From Acidobacteriota bacterium (GTDB lineage: Bacteria > Acidobacteriota > Thermoanaerobaculia > Multivoradales > J023), in contig JAJCXR010000045.1 of assembly GCA_029263315.1 (NCBI GenBank), positions 248,001 to 312,000 on the forward strand: 64,000 bases of DNA. The letters run 5' to 3'. Positions 23,896 to 33,272 of the stretch are shown piece after piece. The position numbers and the translations under genes are program-made. Within the stretch, counting starts at the first letter, position 1. Every line of letters starts with the position of its first letter. Below the pieces are notes generated by a model. That model was not told where the DNA came from, did no database searches, and saw only the letters and a program-made list of their open reading frames with translations.

Positions 23896-25901
23896 CAAGG
23901 CACCACGTTGCTCCAACGCCCCACCGACCCGGTCTCGAAACCATCCCTGAACAGCCCCGCCGCGGTGGTGCAACCACAAGCCGCCACGGCTTGGGTATCT
24001 TCGAAACCTGCAAAGCGTTCGGTGAATTCGTAGCGGTCGCGGATGAAGTCGACATCGATGTCGTCTTTATTGCCAAAGATGCCGGCGGCGCCCACCCCCA
24101 ATGTATTGGGCAGGTTGCCCCCTCGATCCATCAGGCCGGCCTCGGAATTGAATTGCTCGGTGTGGTAGTTGCCGATGTAGTGTCCGGCTTCGTGGGCGGC
24201 GATGTTGCCCAGGGCCAGGCCGACGAAGTCGATGATGTCGACGCCGTCCGCCAGGGGGAAGGAATTCAGCGAGTTGATCTCCGGTGCGGGACCGCTCAGC
24301 AGGTCCAGCAGGACCACCGCCGTCTCGGCGCCTTCGAAATTGCCCGGATCGATGGATTGGGCGATGCCGATGGTGGCGAATCCAAGCTCCGGGATGGTGC
24401 CTCCGAGGATCAATCGGCTCACCAGGGGATCGCCGAAGGGGTCGGCGTGATCGCGACTGTTGAGGATCTGGATGCCGAATGACCCGTTGGGCCCTTGCTG
24501 ACTCAGATCTGTTTGTAGATTCTCCGCCAAGGATTGCAGCGTGGCGTCGATCACCGCGTCCTCATCGCCGGCGGCCAGGCCCCATCCGGCCAAGAAGTCG
24601 CTTAACGGTGACAGGACGGCTTCCCCGGGCGGACCGGTGAAGATGGACGGGTCGACGGTGGCGCCGTCGAAATCGACAAAGAGGGTCTTGGGCGTTGCGG
24701 AGGACTCCAGGGGCTGGCGGAAGACCCGCAACTCCAGAATGTGCGCCGGGGCGTCGACACCGAGCAGGCGCAGGCCGTAGCGCCCCGAGCTGGCGACGAC
24801 ATGGGCCATGGCGGCTCGACCGCCTCCGGGTAAGGGGGAGGTGGGGGGATAGATGCCGCTCAGATCCTGGCTCGAAGCCACAACCAACTGACCGCTGGGG
24901 TCCACGAGCTGGACTTGGTGACCCGCCTGCAGCAGATTGAGGCCGAGGATGTCGCAGGTCTCGAGGTCGAAGGTGAACCAGTCGGGGTCGCCGTAGTCGA
25001 GCTGCAAATGCAACGTGTAGGCCCCCTCGCTACCAACGCCGAAGCCGGAGGCGGCGTCGAAGGGATCGGACAGGATGGCGGCGAAGGGAAACAACGAACC
25101 GGCGATGGAAACGTAGTAATCCCCCGCCACCGGGGCGGGAATGGCCAAGAAACTGTCGTGGGAGATGCTGGCGTTACCGTCTTCGTTGAGGGCGAGGCTG
25201 TTGCCCACCGCGTCGTAGAGGGCGATGAAGGAGTCCAAGTCCTCGAAGGGTAGGTCGGTGTCGACATCGATGAGAATCAGTTGGCCGACCTGCACATTGG
25301 CGATGCGGAAAAAATCGTGGTCCCCCGAGCCACTGCCGCCGCTGCCGTAGGGACCGTCTCCGATGGTGCCGGTGAGGGTGACCGCCGAGCCCGAAACGAG
25401 GCCGGAGTCGCTGGCTAGGGGAATCGAGCCGTCGTCCTCTGCGAACGGTCCCAAAAGGGTGGGTGGCGGCGCTGCTGCGAAGCTGCCGCGGATGTCGATG
25501 GCGTCGATCTCGCCTGCATCGCTGCCGAAGATGGATAGATGGTTGGCCGTCGCCGGGCTGTTGTTGGGCTCGCTTTCATTGAAGATCGTGGTGCCCCCTT
25601 CGAGGTCCGTTGAGGCGTCCCGCGTAGCGCGGCGTTCCTTGGCCTGTAGCTCCATGACGGCCCGCCAATATGTGTCGTCCTCGGGGGCTCCCACCGGTAG
25701 AAAACTGAGGTAGGGATTGGGCCAATCGGTCCGCTCGAGGCGCTGCTCCTCGAAGCTGGGACGTGGGGCGGCGTTGGCAGAGACCGGGGCGGGCGGGTCG
25801 GCCCGTATGGACACCGCACTCAGTAAGACGAGACATGCCGTTAGAAGTCCAGAAAGGGACGAAGATGGGGGGAAGATAGAGCGAGCTGAGGTGTCATTCA
25901 T
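23895..25901 (-). CDS. Secreted metzincin-like metalloprotease with PPC-type domains and C-terminal D-G-F-E-T-G motif
   Basis: 668 residues from ATG 25901 (GGGAGA about 5 nt upstream). A Sec signal (SGLLTACLVLLSAVSIRA) leads into ESEPNNSPATANHL and GDHDFFRIANVQVGQL, features of bacterial pre-peptidase domains, with a second DPDWFTFDL...-type unit. The zinc site is HEAGHYIGNYH near residue 580 (H-E-x-x-H-x-x-G-x-x-H), with a possible Met-turn in GLMDRGG. The protein ends LFRDGFETGSVGRWSNVVP, the motif shared with the lipoprotein and the 19.2 kb protein. It begins 30 bp after tssG on the same strand, so it may share the T6SS transcript, but its Sec signal argues for a separate export route. Confidence 0.82.
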   Translation of the reverse strand: MNDTSARSIFPPSSSLSGLLTACLVLLSAVSIRADPPAPVSANAAPRPSFEEQRLERTDWPNPYLSFLPVGAPEDDTYWRAVMELQAKERRATRDASTDLEGGTTIFNESEPNNSPATANHLSIFGSDAGEIDAIDIRGSFAAAPPPTLLGPFAEDDGSIPLASDSGLVSGSAVTLTGTIGDGPYGSGGSGSGDHDFFRIANVQVGQLILIDVDTDLPFEDLDSFIALYDAVGNSLALNEDGNASISHDSFLAIPAPVAGDYYVSIAGSLFPFAAILSDPFDAASGFGVGSEGAYTLHLQLDYGDPDWFTFDLETCDILGLNLLQAGHQVQLVDPSGQLVVASSQDLSGIYPPTSPLPGGGRAAMAHVVASSGRYGLRLLGVDAPAHILELRVFRQPLESSATPKTLFVDFDGATVDPSIFTGPPGEAVLSPLSDFLAGWGLAAGDEDAVIDATLQSLAENLQTDLSQQGPNGSFGIQILNSRDHADPFGDPLVSRLILGGTIPELGFATIGIAQSIDPGNFEGAETAVVLLDLLSGPAPEINSLNSFPLADGVDIIDFVGLALGNIAAHEAGHYIGNYHTEQFNSEAGLMDRGGNLPNTLGVGAAGIFGNKDDIDVDFIRDRYEFTERFAGFEDTQAVAACGCTTAAGLFRDGFETGSVGRWSNVVP

Positions 25902-25931
25902 GGTGTCTCCCAACGTCTCGTCTCCGACGGT

Positions 25932-27047
25932 CTAATGCCTCACCCCATCCACCACCAACACCGCATCCTCACCACCGGGTAGACCGCCGAGCCAGGTGGT
26001 CCAGCCGAGACGCACGCTGCCGGCGCCGCCCAGCCGTACTTGACCCCGCGGCCGCGTTGGGTCCTCCCCGGCCTCGGGGGATTCGAGACGGGTGGACCAA
26101 CCGAGCTGGGCGTCGACCGCCTGGCCGAGGCGAAGCTCCGGTATCTCTTTGTGGGGAAGGCGAAGGCGGAGGGAGAAGTCCAGCTCATCGCCGACGTAGA
26201 ACTTGACTTGGTCGCACAGCAGGCGGTGGCCCTGGGCGGTGGGCACGAGATCCAACAGTTGTTTCAAGGTCAAGGGGCCGCATTGCAGCTCAAAAGCCGC
26301 TTGCTGGTCCCAAACTCGGGTTCCCAACATGGCGCTCTCCCCGAGCACTTGATTCTGCCCGCTGAGACCGAGGAGACTCCACTGCTCGTCGTCCAAGTGA
26401 TGCCAGGCACCTTGGAAGGGTGCAATGTGGACGGCGAAGTCGAAGTAGCTGTTGAGAAAGCGCTCGAGACCCACCATCGACCTCTGGCCGAGGAAAAAGC
26501 CAGCGTAGGGTAAGAGGGAGCGGTCGGCGAAGTGATGGCGCTGGGCCAGCCCTTCGCTGCCCAGACCCATGAAGGCCATCAGACAGCGGGCGACGCGTCC
26601 CTGGTCGGGGGGCCGGTGATCGAGGGGCGGCCGATACTTCTTGCGGCCGCGGTAGAAGAGGGAGATCAGCCGGTGGTTGAAGATGTCGAGGAAGTCGCGC
26701 ATCGCCGTATCGCGACGAAAGACCCGCTCTCCCATGAGCTCGGAGAAGCTGGCGGGGAGGGGAGCATTGCCGCCGGCCAAGGCCAAGAAATTGACCGTCA
26801 TGTGGGCGATGTCATCCGGCCCCCGGGGGGGTTCCAAGGCTTCCACATCACCGGCCGCAAATTGCATCTTGATCTGCGAATGAAAGCGCACCACCTCCTG
26901 GCGCGGCTCGACGTTTTCGCCCGCCGGGGTGCGCTGCGGATACAGTTTCTCCAACAGTCGCACCGCCTGGAAGAAGGTGAAGCGGTGACCCTCTTCGAGC
27001 AGGCCCTGGCTTACAGGATGGCCTTTTCCCCAGCCATAGGTGGCCAT
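25932..27047 (-). CDS. tssG: T6SS baseplate protein TssG
   Basis: 371 residues. Family features: RFTFFQAVRLLEKLYP near the N-terminus, VNFLALAGGNAPLPASFSELM, RDFLDIFNHRLISLFYRG and LQCGPLTLKQLLDLVP. TssG joins TssF, TssE and TssK in the baseplate wedge. ATG 27047 (MATYGWGKG) is preferred: AAGGAG lies 10 nt upstream, whereas it would be 1-2 nt from the alternative ATG 27056. The 5' end overlaps tssF by 37 nt. Last core T6SS gene of the locus. Confidence 0.93.
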   Translation of the reverse strand: MATYGWGKGHPVSQGLLEEGHRFTFFQAVRLLEKLYPQRTPAGENVEPRQEVVRFHSQIKMQFAAGDVEALEPPRGPDDIAHMTVNFLALAGGNAPLPASFSELMGERVFRRDTAMRDFLDIFNHRLISLFYRGRKKYRPPLDHRPPDQGRVARCLMAFMGLGSEGLAQRHHFADRSLLPYAGFFLGQRSMVGLERFLNSYFDFAVHIAPFQGAWHHLDDEQWSLLGLSGQNQVLGESAMLGTRVWDQQAAFELQCGPLTLKQLLDLVPTAQGHRLLCDQVKFYVGDELDFSLRLRLPHKEIPELRLGQAVDAQLGWSTRLESPEAGEDPTRPRGQVRLGGAGSVRLGWTTWLGGLPGGEDAVLVVDGVRH

Positions 27048-28831
27048 CGTCTCCATTCTCCTTTCGGTTCGTGGCTTTTCTTGATCACCGTTTGGGTGAA
27101 CGAGTTGGTGGTGGCATAGAGGGCGAAGAATTGGCGGATGACGGCGGCGAAGAGGAAGGCGCTGGAGCCCACGAACAGGCTCTCGTCCAAAGTCAGGGTG
27201 ATTTCGTTGCCGCGACAAAAGCCGCGCCAGCTGTCGTTGCCCAGGCGGCGCATCACTTTGCGTTGCTCCATGGCCCGCAATCCTTGGATTTGATGCTCCA
27301 CCGAGGGCTCACCGGTGACGGCGTAGAGGCGCAGGATCTCCTGCAACGCCTTGAGGCTCTGCGGGCCGCTGCCCGTCGACAGATAGTTGAGGGAGAGGTG
27401 CGACACCAGGCGCCACAGGTTGGCTCCGTCCATGGGCGGCGTCAACTGTCGGGTGGGCCGCTTGAGGCAGACGATGCGCTGCGCCGGGATGGCCTCGTCG
27501 GTCTGTAGCAGGCCGCCGGCCGGAATCTGCTCCGCCAGGCGGCGGTTGGTGCACAGGGTATGGGCATAGACCACCTCGTCCGGCGGCAGGCTGGGTTTCC
27601 AGTCGAGGTCATAGAAGGCCAGCTGGATATCCGTTCCTTCCAGCTCGGAGGTCATGCTGCGCACCCGCTTGCCATGCCAGAAGGTGCGCTGGCCGCGCTG
27701 CGCCATGGCGTGGTCGTAGGAATAGAACGGCGCGTAGTCGCGGCTTTGGTCCTGTAGCTCCGACGAGCCGCTGACCGAGAGGATGCTGTGGATCTCCGTC
27801 GTGGCGGCCCGCCGCAGATCCGGCACCAAGCGGTAGTAGAGCTGACGGTGATCGACGCGGATCGGCTCGGTGGTCTTGTGGAAGAGGTTGATGATCGGCG
27901 TGCAGCCCAAGGCGAAGGTCTCGGCGTTGATCGAGGTGCGTTCTTCCGGCGTCCGGTTGAGCAGCAGAAAGATGTCCCATCCCATGGCCCCATCGGCGCG
28001 GCAACCCGGGGTGTCGAGGCCGGTGAGGTCGAAAAAGTGGAAGCACTCGGGCAGCACAAAATATTCCTGCAGCAGGCGCACCGCCGGTTGGGCGTGGACC
28101 GGATAGGGCAAGACGACGTCGTCGACACCGAAACCCACCGCCCGAATGGCCTCGGCGCTGAGGTAGGTGGGAGCCGATTGCCCATCGCTGCGGATGGCCA
28201 GGCGCAGGGTGTTGTTGAAGATCAACTCGTAGAGGCGACCGACGAGAATGGGGTCGCCATTGATGAAGAAGCGCAAGCTCTGGATTTCGAGGTCCGCCAG
28301 GGGGTCGGCCCGCGACTCGACCCGCAGGCGCAGGACGGTGGAGACATCGCCGGCCGCATCGAGGAAGTCGTACGCCTCGGGGCGCTCGAAGGCGGCGTCG
28401 GTCACCTCCAGGGGCCACAGCTCGACGGGATAACAGGTGCGGAAACGGCAGACCCGGCCGTGACGGGCGGTGGCGAAGAGCTGGGTTTCGGCCGGCACTT
28501 GGTAGCCGGTGGTCAGCTTGCCGCGGTCCGGGTCGACATCAAAACGGGCGATCGACAGGGACGGTATGGGTAGTAAAAGCTGCGGATAGAGGATGCTCAA
28601 CAGCTCGGCGGCGATTTCGGGAAAGTCGGCGTCCAGGTCGCGCTGGATGCGGCCGGTGAGGAAGGCGAAGGACTCGATCAGCCGTTCGACGTGGGGGTCG
28701 GCGGACTGCTCGGGCTCGAGCTCGAGGCGGGCCGCCACCTTCGGGTAGCGGCGCGAGAAGACCTCGCCCATCTTGCGCAGATAGGTCAGCTCCTGCCAGT
28801 AGTAGCGGAGTAGCTCGTCGTCATCGACCAT
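27011..28831 (-). CDS. tssF: T6SS baseplate protein TssF
   Basis: 606 residues, the usual family size. MVDDDELLRYYWQELTYLRKMGEVFSRRYPKVAARLEL and DPHVERLIESFAFLTGRIQRDLDADFPEIAAELLSILYP are classic TssF N-terminal blocks. ATG 28831 has GGGGGAGG about 10 nt upstream and overlaps the end of tssE by 11 nt. Confidence 0.96.
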   Translation of the reverse strand: MVDDDELLRYYWQELTYLRKMGEVFSRRYPKVAARLELEPEQSADPHVERLIESFAFLTGRIQRDLDADFPEIAAELLSILYPQLLLPIPSLSIARFDVDPDRGKLTTGYQVPAETQLFATARHGRVCRFRTCYPVELWPLEVTDAAFERPEAYDFLDAAGDVSTVLRLRVESRADPLADLEIQSLRFFINGDPILVGRLYELIFNNTLRLAIRSDGQSAPTYLSAEAIRAVGFGVDDVVLPYPVHAQPAVRLLQEYFVLPECFHFFDLTGLDTPGCRADGAMGWDIFLLLNRTPEERTSINAETFALGCTPIINLFHKTTEPIRVDHRQLYYRLVPDLRRAATTEIHSILSVSGSSELQDQSRDYAPFYSYDHAMAQRGQRTFWHGKRVRSMTSELEGTDIQLAFYDLDWKPSLPPDEVVYAHTLCTNRRLAEQIPAGGLLQTDEAIPAQRIVCLKRPTRQLTPPMDGANLWRLVSHLSLNYLSTGSGPQSLKALQEILRLYAVTGEPSVEHQIQGLRAMEQRKVMRRLGNDSWRGFCRGNEITLTLDESLFVGSSAFLFAAVIRQFFALYATTNSFTQTVIKKSHEPKGEWRRWPPMAGEKAIL

Positions 28832-29297
28832 CGACTTCGTAGACCTCCCCCGAGTCGTCGGAAAGGGTGGTGGCAAAGGCGATGGGCTCGCGTGCTTCGC
28901 CGACGATGAGCATGGCCTGGATCGTGCCCCGCAGCCGGCTGGCGTCGACCCCGGGGGGAATCAGCTCGACCCTCACCCTTTCGAGGCGGGGCTCGAAATG
29001 CTCGATGGTGCGGGCCAACAGGCGAGCCAGGCGCTCCCGGTGCTCGTGGTTGGCCGCCGAGATATTGCCGAAGTCGGGGATGCCGTAGTCGATGACCGTC
29101 CGCGGCCGTGACTCCAGCTCCTCCCAAGGGCGCTGCACGCGGCAGTTGACCAGCCGCGCCAGCTCCCGTCGGACGGATTCCTTGAGGCCCGCCCGATCGA
29201 CGGTGCGGAGCGGACGCACTTCCCTGCCAAAGTGGAGCTCCCGATCGATCAGGCGATCGAACAGGGGCATTGGAAAGTCGGTGCGTCGCTCCGCCAT
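28821..29297 (-). CDS. tssE: T6SS baseplate protein TssE (gp25-like)
   Basis: 158 residues with LFDRLIDRELHFG at the start, SVRRELARLVNCR, VIDYGIPDFGNIS and a PRLERVRVELIP segment, matching gp25/TssE lysozyme-fold baseplate proteins. It nucleates the sheath on the baseplate. ATG 29297 has GAGG 6 nt upstream; 22 bp follow hcp. Confidence 0.95.
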   Translation of the reverse strand: MAERRTDFPMPLFDRLIDRELHFGREVRPLRTVDRAGLKESVRRELARLVNCRVQRPWEELESRPRTVIDYGIPDFGNISAANHEHRERLARLLARTIEHFEPRLERVRVELIPPGVDASRLRGTIQAMLIVGEAREPIAFATTLSDDSGEVYEVDGR

Positions 29298-29319
29298 GGT
29301 GGACCTCAGGACCGCCCCA

Positions 29320-29823
29320 TCACTCGATGACGCGGGTTTCGAGGTCGTGCTTGACCGGCAAGTTGCCGCCCGCCGTACCTTGATCCTTGGTCTGCGAGGT
29401 GTAGGTATAGGTGACGATGCCGTAGTCGAGGGAGATGTTCTCCACCGGCAGGTCGCCGGGGCCACCGGAGACACTGTAGTTGCCGATGATGACGTGTTCC
29501 ATGTCGACTTGCAGGTAGAGCACCGGCTTGTTGTCGGTGGCGCCGTCGGAGCGGTAGCAGTAGAGGGTGGCCTTGGTGAACTGAGAGCCCGACCAGCAGG
29601 ACTTGAGGACGCTGGCGGTGGCCGCATCCAGGTACTTGGTGAAGCTCAAGTTCATGTGATTGGCCTGTTCGACGGTACCGGCACCGGCGGCGCTACGGGT
29701 GGCCGAGGTCGGTTGCGAGAAGCCGTGATTCCACGACAGGATCTCGGTGTCCTTCTCGTGACCGGTGGCGGTGCTACCACCCTCGAGGGGTGGATCGAAC
29801 TTGATGTACATGTTGGAAGCCAA
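29320..29823 (-). CDS. hcp: T6SS inner-tube protein Hcp (TssD), TTG start
   Basis: 167 residues of the Hcp family: MYIKFDPPLEGGSTATGHEKDTEILSWNHGFSQPTS, then FTKYLDAATASVLKSCWSG. Hexameric rings stack to form the tube and can carry effectors. The start is taken as TTG at 29823 because AAAGGAG lies 8 nt before it; the first ATG, at 29811, would be too far from that site and would cut off four residues of the conserved N-terminus. It follows tssC by 65 bp. Confidence 0.96.
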   Translation of the reverse strand: MASNMYIKFDPPLEGGSTATGHEKDTEILSWNHGFSQPTSATRSAAGAGTVEQANHMNLSFTKYLDAATASVLKSCWSGSQFTKATLYCYRSDGATDNKPVLYLQVDMEHVIIGNYSVSGGPGDLPVENISLDYGIVTYTYTSQTKDQGTAGGNLPVKHDLETRVIE

Positions 29824-29888
29824 GGGGTATCTCCTTTGTCTCTAGTCGTTATGGATTCGCTTGCAAGGTGTTCAACGAAGGCTGCGGC

Positions 29889-31388
29889 TCAGCCGGCCGG
29901 CGGCGGTAGCTCGGCCACCAAGCGCAGGGAGGCGGTGAGCTCTTCGAGTTGAAAGTGGGGGCGCAAGAAGGCGACGGCGCGGAAGGCTCCGGGTTTGCCG
30001 GGGACTTCGGTGACATCGATACGCGCTTCTCGCAACGGGTACTGGGCCTTCAGGTTCTGACCGGCACCGTCGGTGGACAGCACATAACCTTGGATCCAGC
30101 GGTTCAAGTACAGGGAGATGCTCTCCTTGGTCTGGAAGCTACCGATTTTGTCGCGACACATCACCTTGAGGTAGTGGGCGAAGCGGGAAGCGGCCAGAAT
30201 GTAGGGCAAGCGGGCCGACAAGCGGACGTTGGCGTTGGCCGCTTCGTCGTCGTAGAGCTTCGGTTTCTGTGTTGTCTGGCCACCGAAGAAGCAGGCGTAA
30301 TCGGTGCCCTTGCAGTGGCAGAGGGCGATGAAACCCAAGGTGTCCAGCTCCTTCTCCCGACGATCGGTGATGGCGATCTCGGTCGGTGACTTGAGGGCCA
30401 CGTCCCCTTCGTCGGTGCGGAAGGTGTGGGCCGGTAGACCCTCTACCAGGCCGCCCCCTTCGACGCCGCGCATGGCAGCGCACCAGCCATAGAGGGAGAA
30501 GGCGTTGGTGATGCGCTGGGCCAGGGCGTACGCGGCATTGCCCCACAAATAGTGCTTGTGGTTGGTGCCGTCGACATCCTCGTCGAGGTTGAATTCCTCG
30601 ATCGGTTGGGTGTCCGGTCCATAGGGCAGGCGCATCAGGATGTGCGGCATGGCCAAAGAGACATACCGCGAATCCTCACTGGCCTGGAAGGACCGCCACT
30701 TCACCAGCTCCGTCGACTCGAAGACCTTCGACAGGTCGCGGGGGTTCCCGAGCTCGGTGAACTCGTCCATGTCGAAGAGGGCCGGGTTAGCGCCGCCGAT
30801 GAAGGGAGCGTGGGAAGCGGAGGCAACGGCGGCGATCTTTTCCAGCAAGGCCATGTCCTGGGGATGCCTGCCAAACTCGAAATCACCCACCAAGAGGCTG
30901 TAGGGGTGACCGCCGAAGGTGCCGTACTCCGCTTCGTAGATCTTCTTGAAGAGCTGGCTCTGATCGAACTCGGAAGCGGATTCCAAGTCCTTCAACAGCT
31001 CCTTCTTGCTGACCGGCAAGAGCCGCAGCTTGAGCATGACGCTGGTTTCGGTCTTTTGGACCAGGTAGTGGAGGCCACGCCAGGAGGCTTCCAGCTTTTG
31101 GAAGGCCTCGTGGTGCAGGATCTCGTTGACCTGGGAGCTGAGCTTGGCATCGATCTCGGCGACGCACTCCTGGATCAAGTCGATGGTGCCTTTGTTGACC
31201 TTCTGCGATTCGTCGCCGAGCACACGGTGCACGAACTCGCCGACCAAAGAGGCGGCCCGCTCCCGTTGTTGCTCGTCTTCGGTCCGCACCATGCGTCCCT
31301 CTTGGATGATCTGGTCGAGCAGCGAACCCGATTGGGCTTCCGCCGACGATCCTTCTGCTGCACCTTGGGCAGTGGGTTCGGCAGCCAT
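29889..31388 (-). CDS. tssC: T6SS sheath large subunit TssC (VipB)
   Basis: 499 residues. Family blocks: LHHEAFQKLEASWRGLHYLV, LLVGDFEFGRHPQDM, GGANPALFDMDEFTEL, WRSFQASEDSRYVSLAMPHILMRLPYG and LWGNAAYALAQRITNAF. It forms the contractile sheath with TssB, encoded 2 bp upstream. AGGAGG lies about 9 nt before ATG 31388. Confidence 0.98.
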   Translation of the reverse strand: MAAEPTAQGAAEGSSAEAQSGSLLDQIIQEGRMVRTEDEQQRERAASLVGEFVHRVLGDESQKVNKGTIDLIQECVAEIDAKLSSQVNEILHHEAFQKLEASWRGLHYLVQKTETSVMLKLRLLPVSKKELLKDLESASEFDQSQLFKKIYEAEYGTFGGHPYSLLVGDFEFGRHPQDMALLEKIAAVASASHAPFIGGANPALFDMDEFTELGNPRDLSKVFESTELVKWRSFQASEDSRYVSLAMPHILMRLPYGPDTQPIEEFNLDEDVDGTNHKHYLWGNAAYALAQRITNAFSLYGWCAAMRGVEGGGLVEGLPAHTFRTDEGDVALKSPTEIAITDRREKELDTLGFIALCHCKGTDYACFFGGQTTQKPKLYDDEAANANVRLSARLPYILAASRFAHYLKVMCRDKIGSFQTKESISLYLNRWIQGYVLSTDGAGQNLKAQYPLREARIDVTEVPGKPGAFRAVAFLRPHFQLEELTASLRLVAELPPPAG

Positions 31389-31390
31389 GA

Positions 31391-31978
31391 CTACTTACCT
31401 CCTTTTTTGTCGCCGTCTTTGCCGCCGTCGGCGGCGGGTTTGGCGTCGGCGTCGTCCGCCGCATCGGCGGCGCCGTTGGCTTCTTGCTTAGGCGCCTCGG
31501 TGCGCAATTGATCCCGTTTTTCCGTGCTGCTGGCCACATCCTGCAGCAGGGCTTCCAAGTCGTCGTTGCCGTCGAGCTTGGCCAACAGATCGTTGAGCCG
31601 TGTGCGCGCGTCGTAAAGCTCTTTGAGTGCCGGAACTTGCTCGACGATGGCCGCCGGCAGGAAGTCGTCGATGGAATGGAAGCTGAGATCGGCGCTGATC
31701 GTGCCGTCCCCTTCCTCCAGAGTGTTGGCGACCCGGAACGAAGCCCGGGGTTTGATCGAGGCCATCACTTGGTTGAAGTTGTCGCGGTCGATGTCGATGA
31801 ACTTACGGTCCTTCAGCCAGGGCAAGGGCTCCTTGGGTTGACCGGCCAGATCGGCCAAGATGCCGACCACCATCGGAAGCTCCTTCTTCTCGATGGCGTC
31901 TCCGGTCTCGACGTCGTACGTGATCTGCACCCTGGGGGGGCGGATCCGGGATAGTTTTTTCTGAGTGCTCTCGGCCAT
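31391..31978 (-). CDS. tssB: T6SS sheath small subunit TssB (VipA)
   Basis: 195 residues, somewhat longer than the usual ~165 because of an Asp/Ala/Lys-rich tail (DADAKPAADGGKDGDKKGGK). RPPRVQITYDVETGDAIEKKELPMVVGILADL and FIDIDRDNFNQVMASIKPR are diagnostic. AAGGAG lies 6 nt before ATG 31978. The sheath normally needs ClpV for recycling, which is not encoded here. Confidence 0.97.
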   Translation of the reverse strand: MAESTQKKLSRIRPPRVQITYDVETGDAIEKKELPMVVGILADLAGQPKEPLPWLKDRKFIDIDRDNFNQVMASIKPRASFRVANTLEEGDGTISADLSFHSIDDFLPAAIVEQVPALKELYDARTRLNDLLAKLDGNDDLEALLQDVASSTEKRDQLRTEAPKQEANGAADAADDADAKPAADGGKDGDKKGGK

Positions 31979-32047
31979 ACATGTCTCCTTGCGTCAGGGG
32001 TGCTCCGTCGATCCATGGGCGCGACGGCCGTCGGTCCTTCTCTCGTC

Positions 32048-33154
32048 TCATTCCTCTTTGATCCCCAGCAGGCTGTAGATGGTGCGCAGGTTGGCCCCCT
32101 CCGAAAGCAGCTCTCGATAGAGCTCGACGAGGGTCAAGTTGCCCCACGAAACCGCTCGCTTCACCAGGAAGGGGGTGGGGCTGTGGGGCTCGGTGCGCAT
32201 CAAATACTCCGCGGCGATCGACAACTGCCGGTAGGCCTCCGCTCGGCTGCGAATGCGTCCAGCGGAACCCAGGCTCGGTAGCTCGTCCGGGACGCCGGTC
32301 ATGTCCTCCGGCTCTCCTTCATCTACTGCCGCAGGCTCTCCTTCCATCTCATTCTTTTGTCGTAGCAATTTGTCGACGAAGGCGGCGAGGCCGGCGATGA
32401 CGTCGCGCAGCTCGTGCAGGGGCGGTGCGGCGGTGCCCGCCAGCTCCTCGAGGGTACGTGCCAGCTCGGCACGGCGCCGTTCCGCGGCGGCCAGTTGGTC
32501 GGCCAATTGGTGGAAGAAGCGGCTCGGCGTCAAGGTGATGCTGACCTCGATTTTTTCCTGGCTGACTTCCTCTTTGAAGTCGTCGCCCTTGGCCACCGCA
32601 GGGTCGGCCCGCACCAGATTGCTCCAGTAGAGGGCCCGCTCCCAGGCCGACCAGGTGTAGGGGGCGGCGTCCTGCGTTTGCGGCCGGGTGATCGGCAGCT
32701 CCTTGAGCAGCAGGGGCATTTTGCTGTCCAACCAACGCAGGGGGGCGAGGCGCATCTCGCTGTCGTCGTCCTCGATGCGTGGGTGCAAATCTTCCCAGAA
32801 GCTCTCGCACAGGCCGCGCAGCAGATGGAAGCCGTCGGCCAGGGCGGCGAAGCCGCGCAAATGCAGACCGGCTTCGAAAAGCCAGGTCGCCAGACGCAGG
32901 TCTTTGCTGCGGGTTTCCAGCAGCTCGGCGCACAGATGCTCTACTTTGGCCCAATCCGCCTTTTTGAGATCGTGCTTCCAGACCCCCTGTGGCAGGCTGG
33001 CGTCGTCCTGGCGGCGCAGCTCTTCGATTTCATCGTAGGGCCCTTCGTAGCGCAGCCAGTGGCCGGACGGATCTTCGATCGAGATGGGGGACAGCAGGCT
33101 GTCGAAGTCGAGGCGCTCCCCTTGGCTGGGCAGCGAGTCGGTGGTCTCAGGCAT
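32048..33154 (-). CDS. tssA: T6SS assembly protein TssA (ImpA N-terminal domain)
   Basis: 368 residues. The ImpA_N domain (residues ~15-130) includes LLSPISIEDPSGHWLRYEGPYDEIEELRR and WAKVEHLCAELLETRSKDLRLATWL. The C-terminal region (AYRQLSIAAEYLMRTEPHSPTPFLVKRAVSWGNLTLVELYRELL) is the short class-B/C type. TssA primes sheath and tube growth. ATG 33154 has AGGAG 11 nt upstream; 118 bp separate it from tssM. Confidence 0.95.
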   Translation of the reverse strand: MPETTDSLPSQGERLDFDSLLSPISIEDPSGHWLRYEGPYDEIEELRRQDDASLPQGVWKHDLKKADWAKVEHLCAELLETRSKDLRLATWLFEAGLHLRGFAALADGFHLLRGLCESFWEDLHPRIEDDDSEMRLAPLRWLDSKMPLLLKELPITRPQTQDAAPYTWSAWERALYWSNLVRADPAVAKGDDFKEEVSQEKIEVSITLTPSRFFHQLADQLAAAERRRAELARTLEELAGTAAPPLHELRDVIAGLAAFVDKLLRQKNEMEGEPAAVDEGEPEDMTGVPDELPSLGSAGRIRSRAEAYRQLSIAAEYLMRTEPHSPTPFLVKRAVSWGNLTLVELYRELLSEGANLRTIYSLLGIKEE

Positions 33155-33272
33155 GGTCGAGATCTCTCCTCCGGGTGGCAAGTCGTCGGCGGTCGGTCGC
33201 CTCCTTCACTTGCTGCCGCCTAGGGGAGAGAAATCTCAGAGCAACCTGTCAAATCTGCGAGAAGAATAGTCC

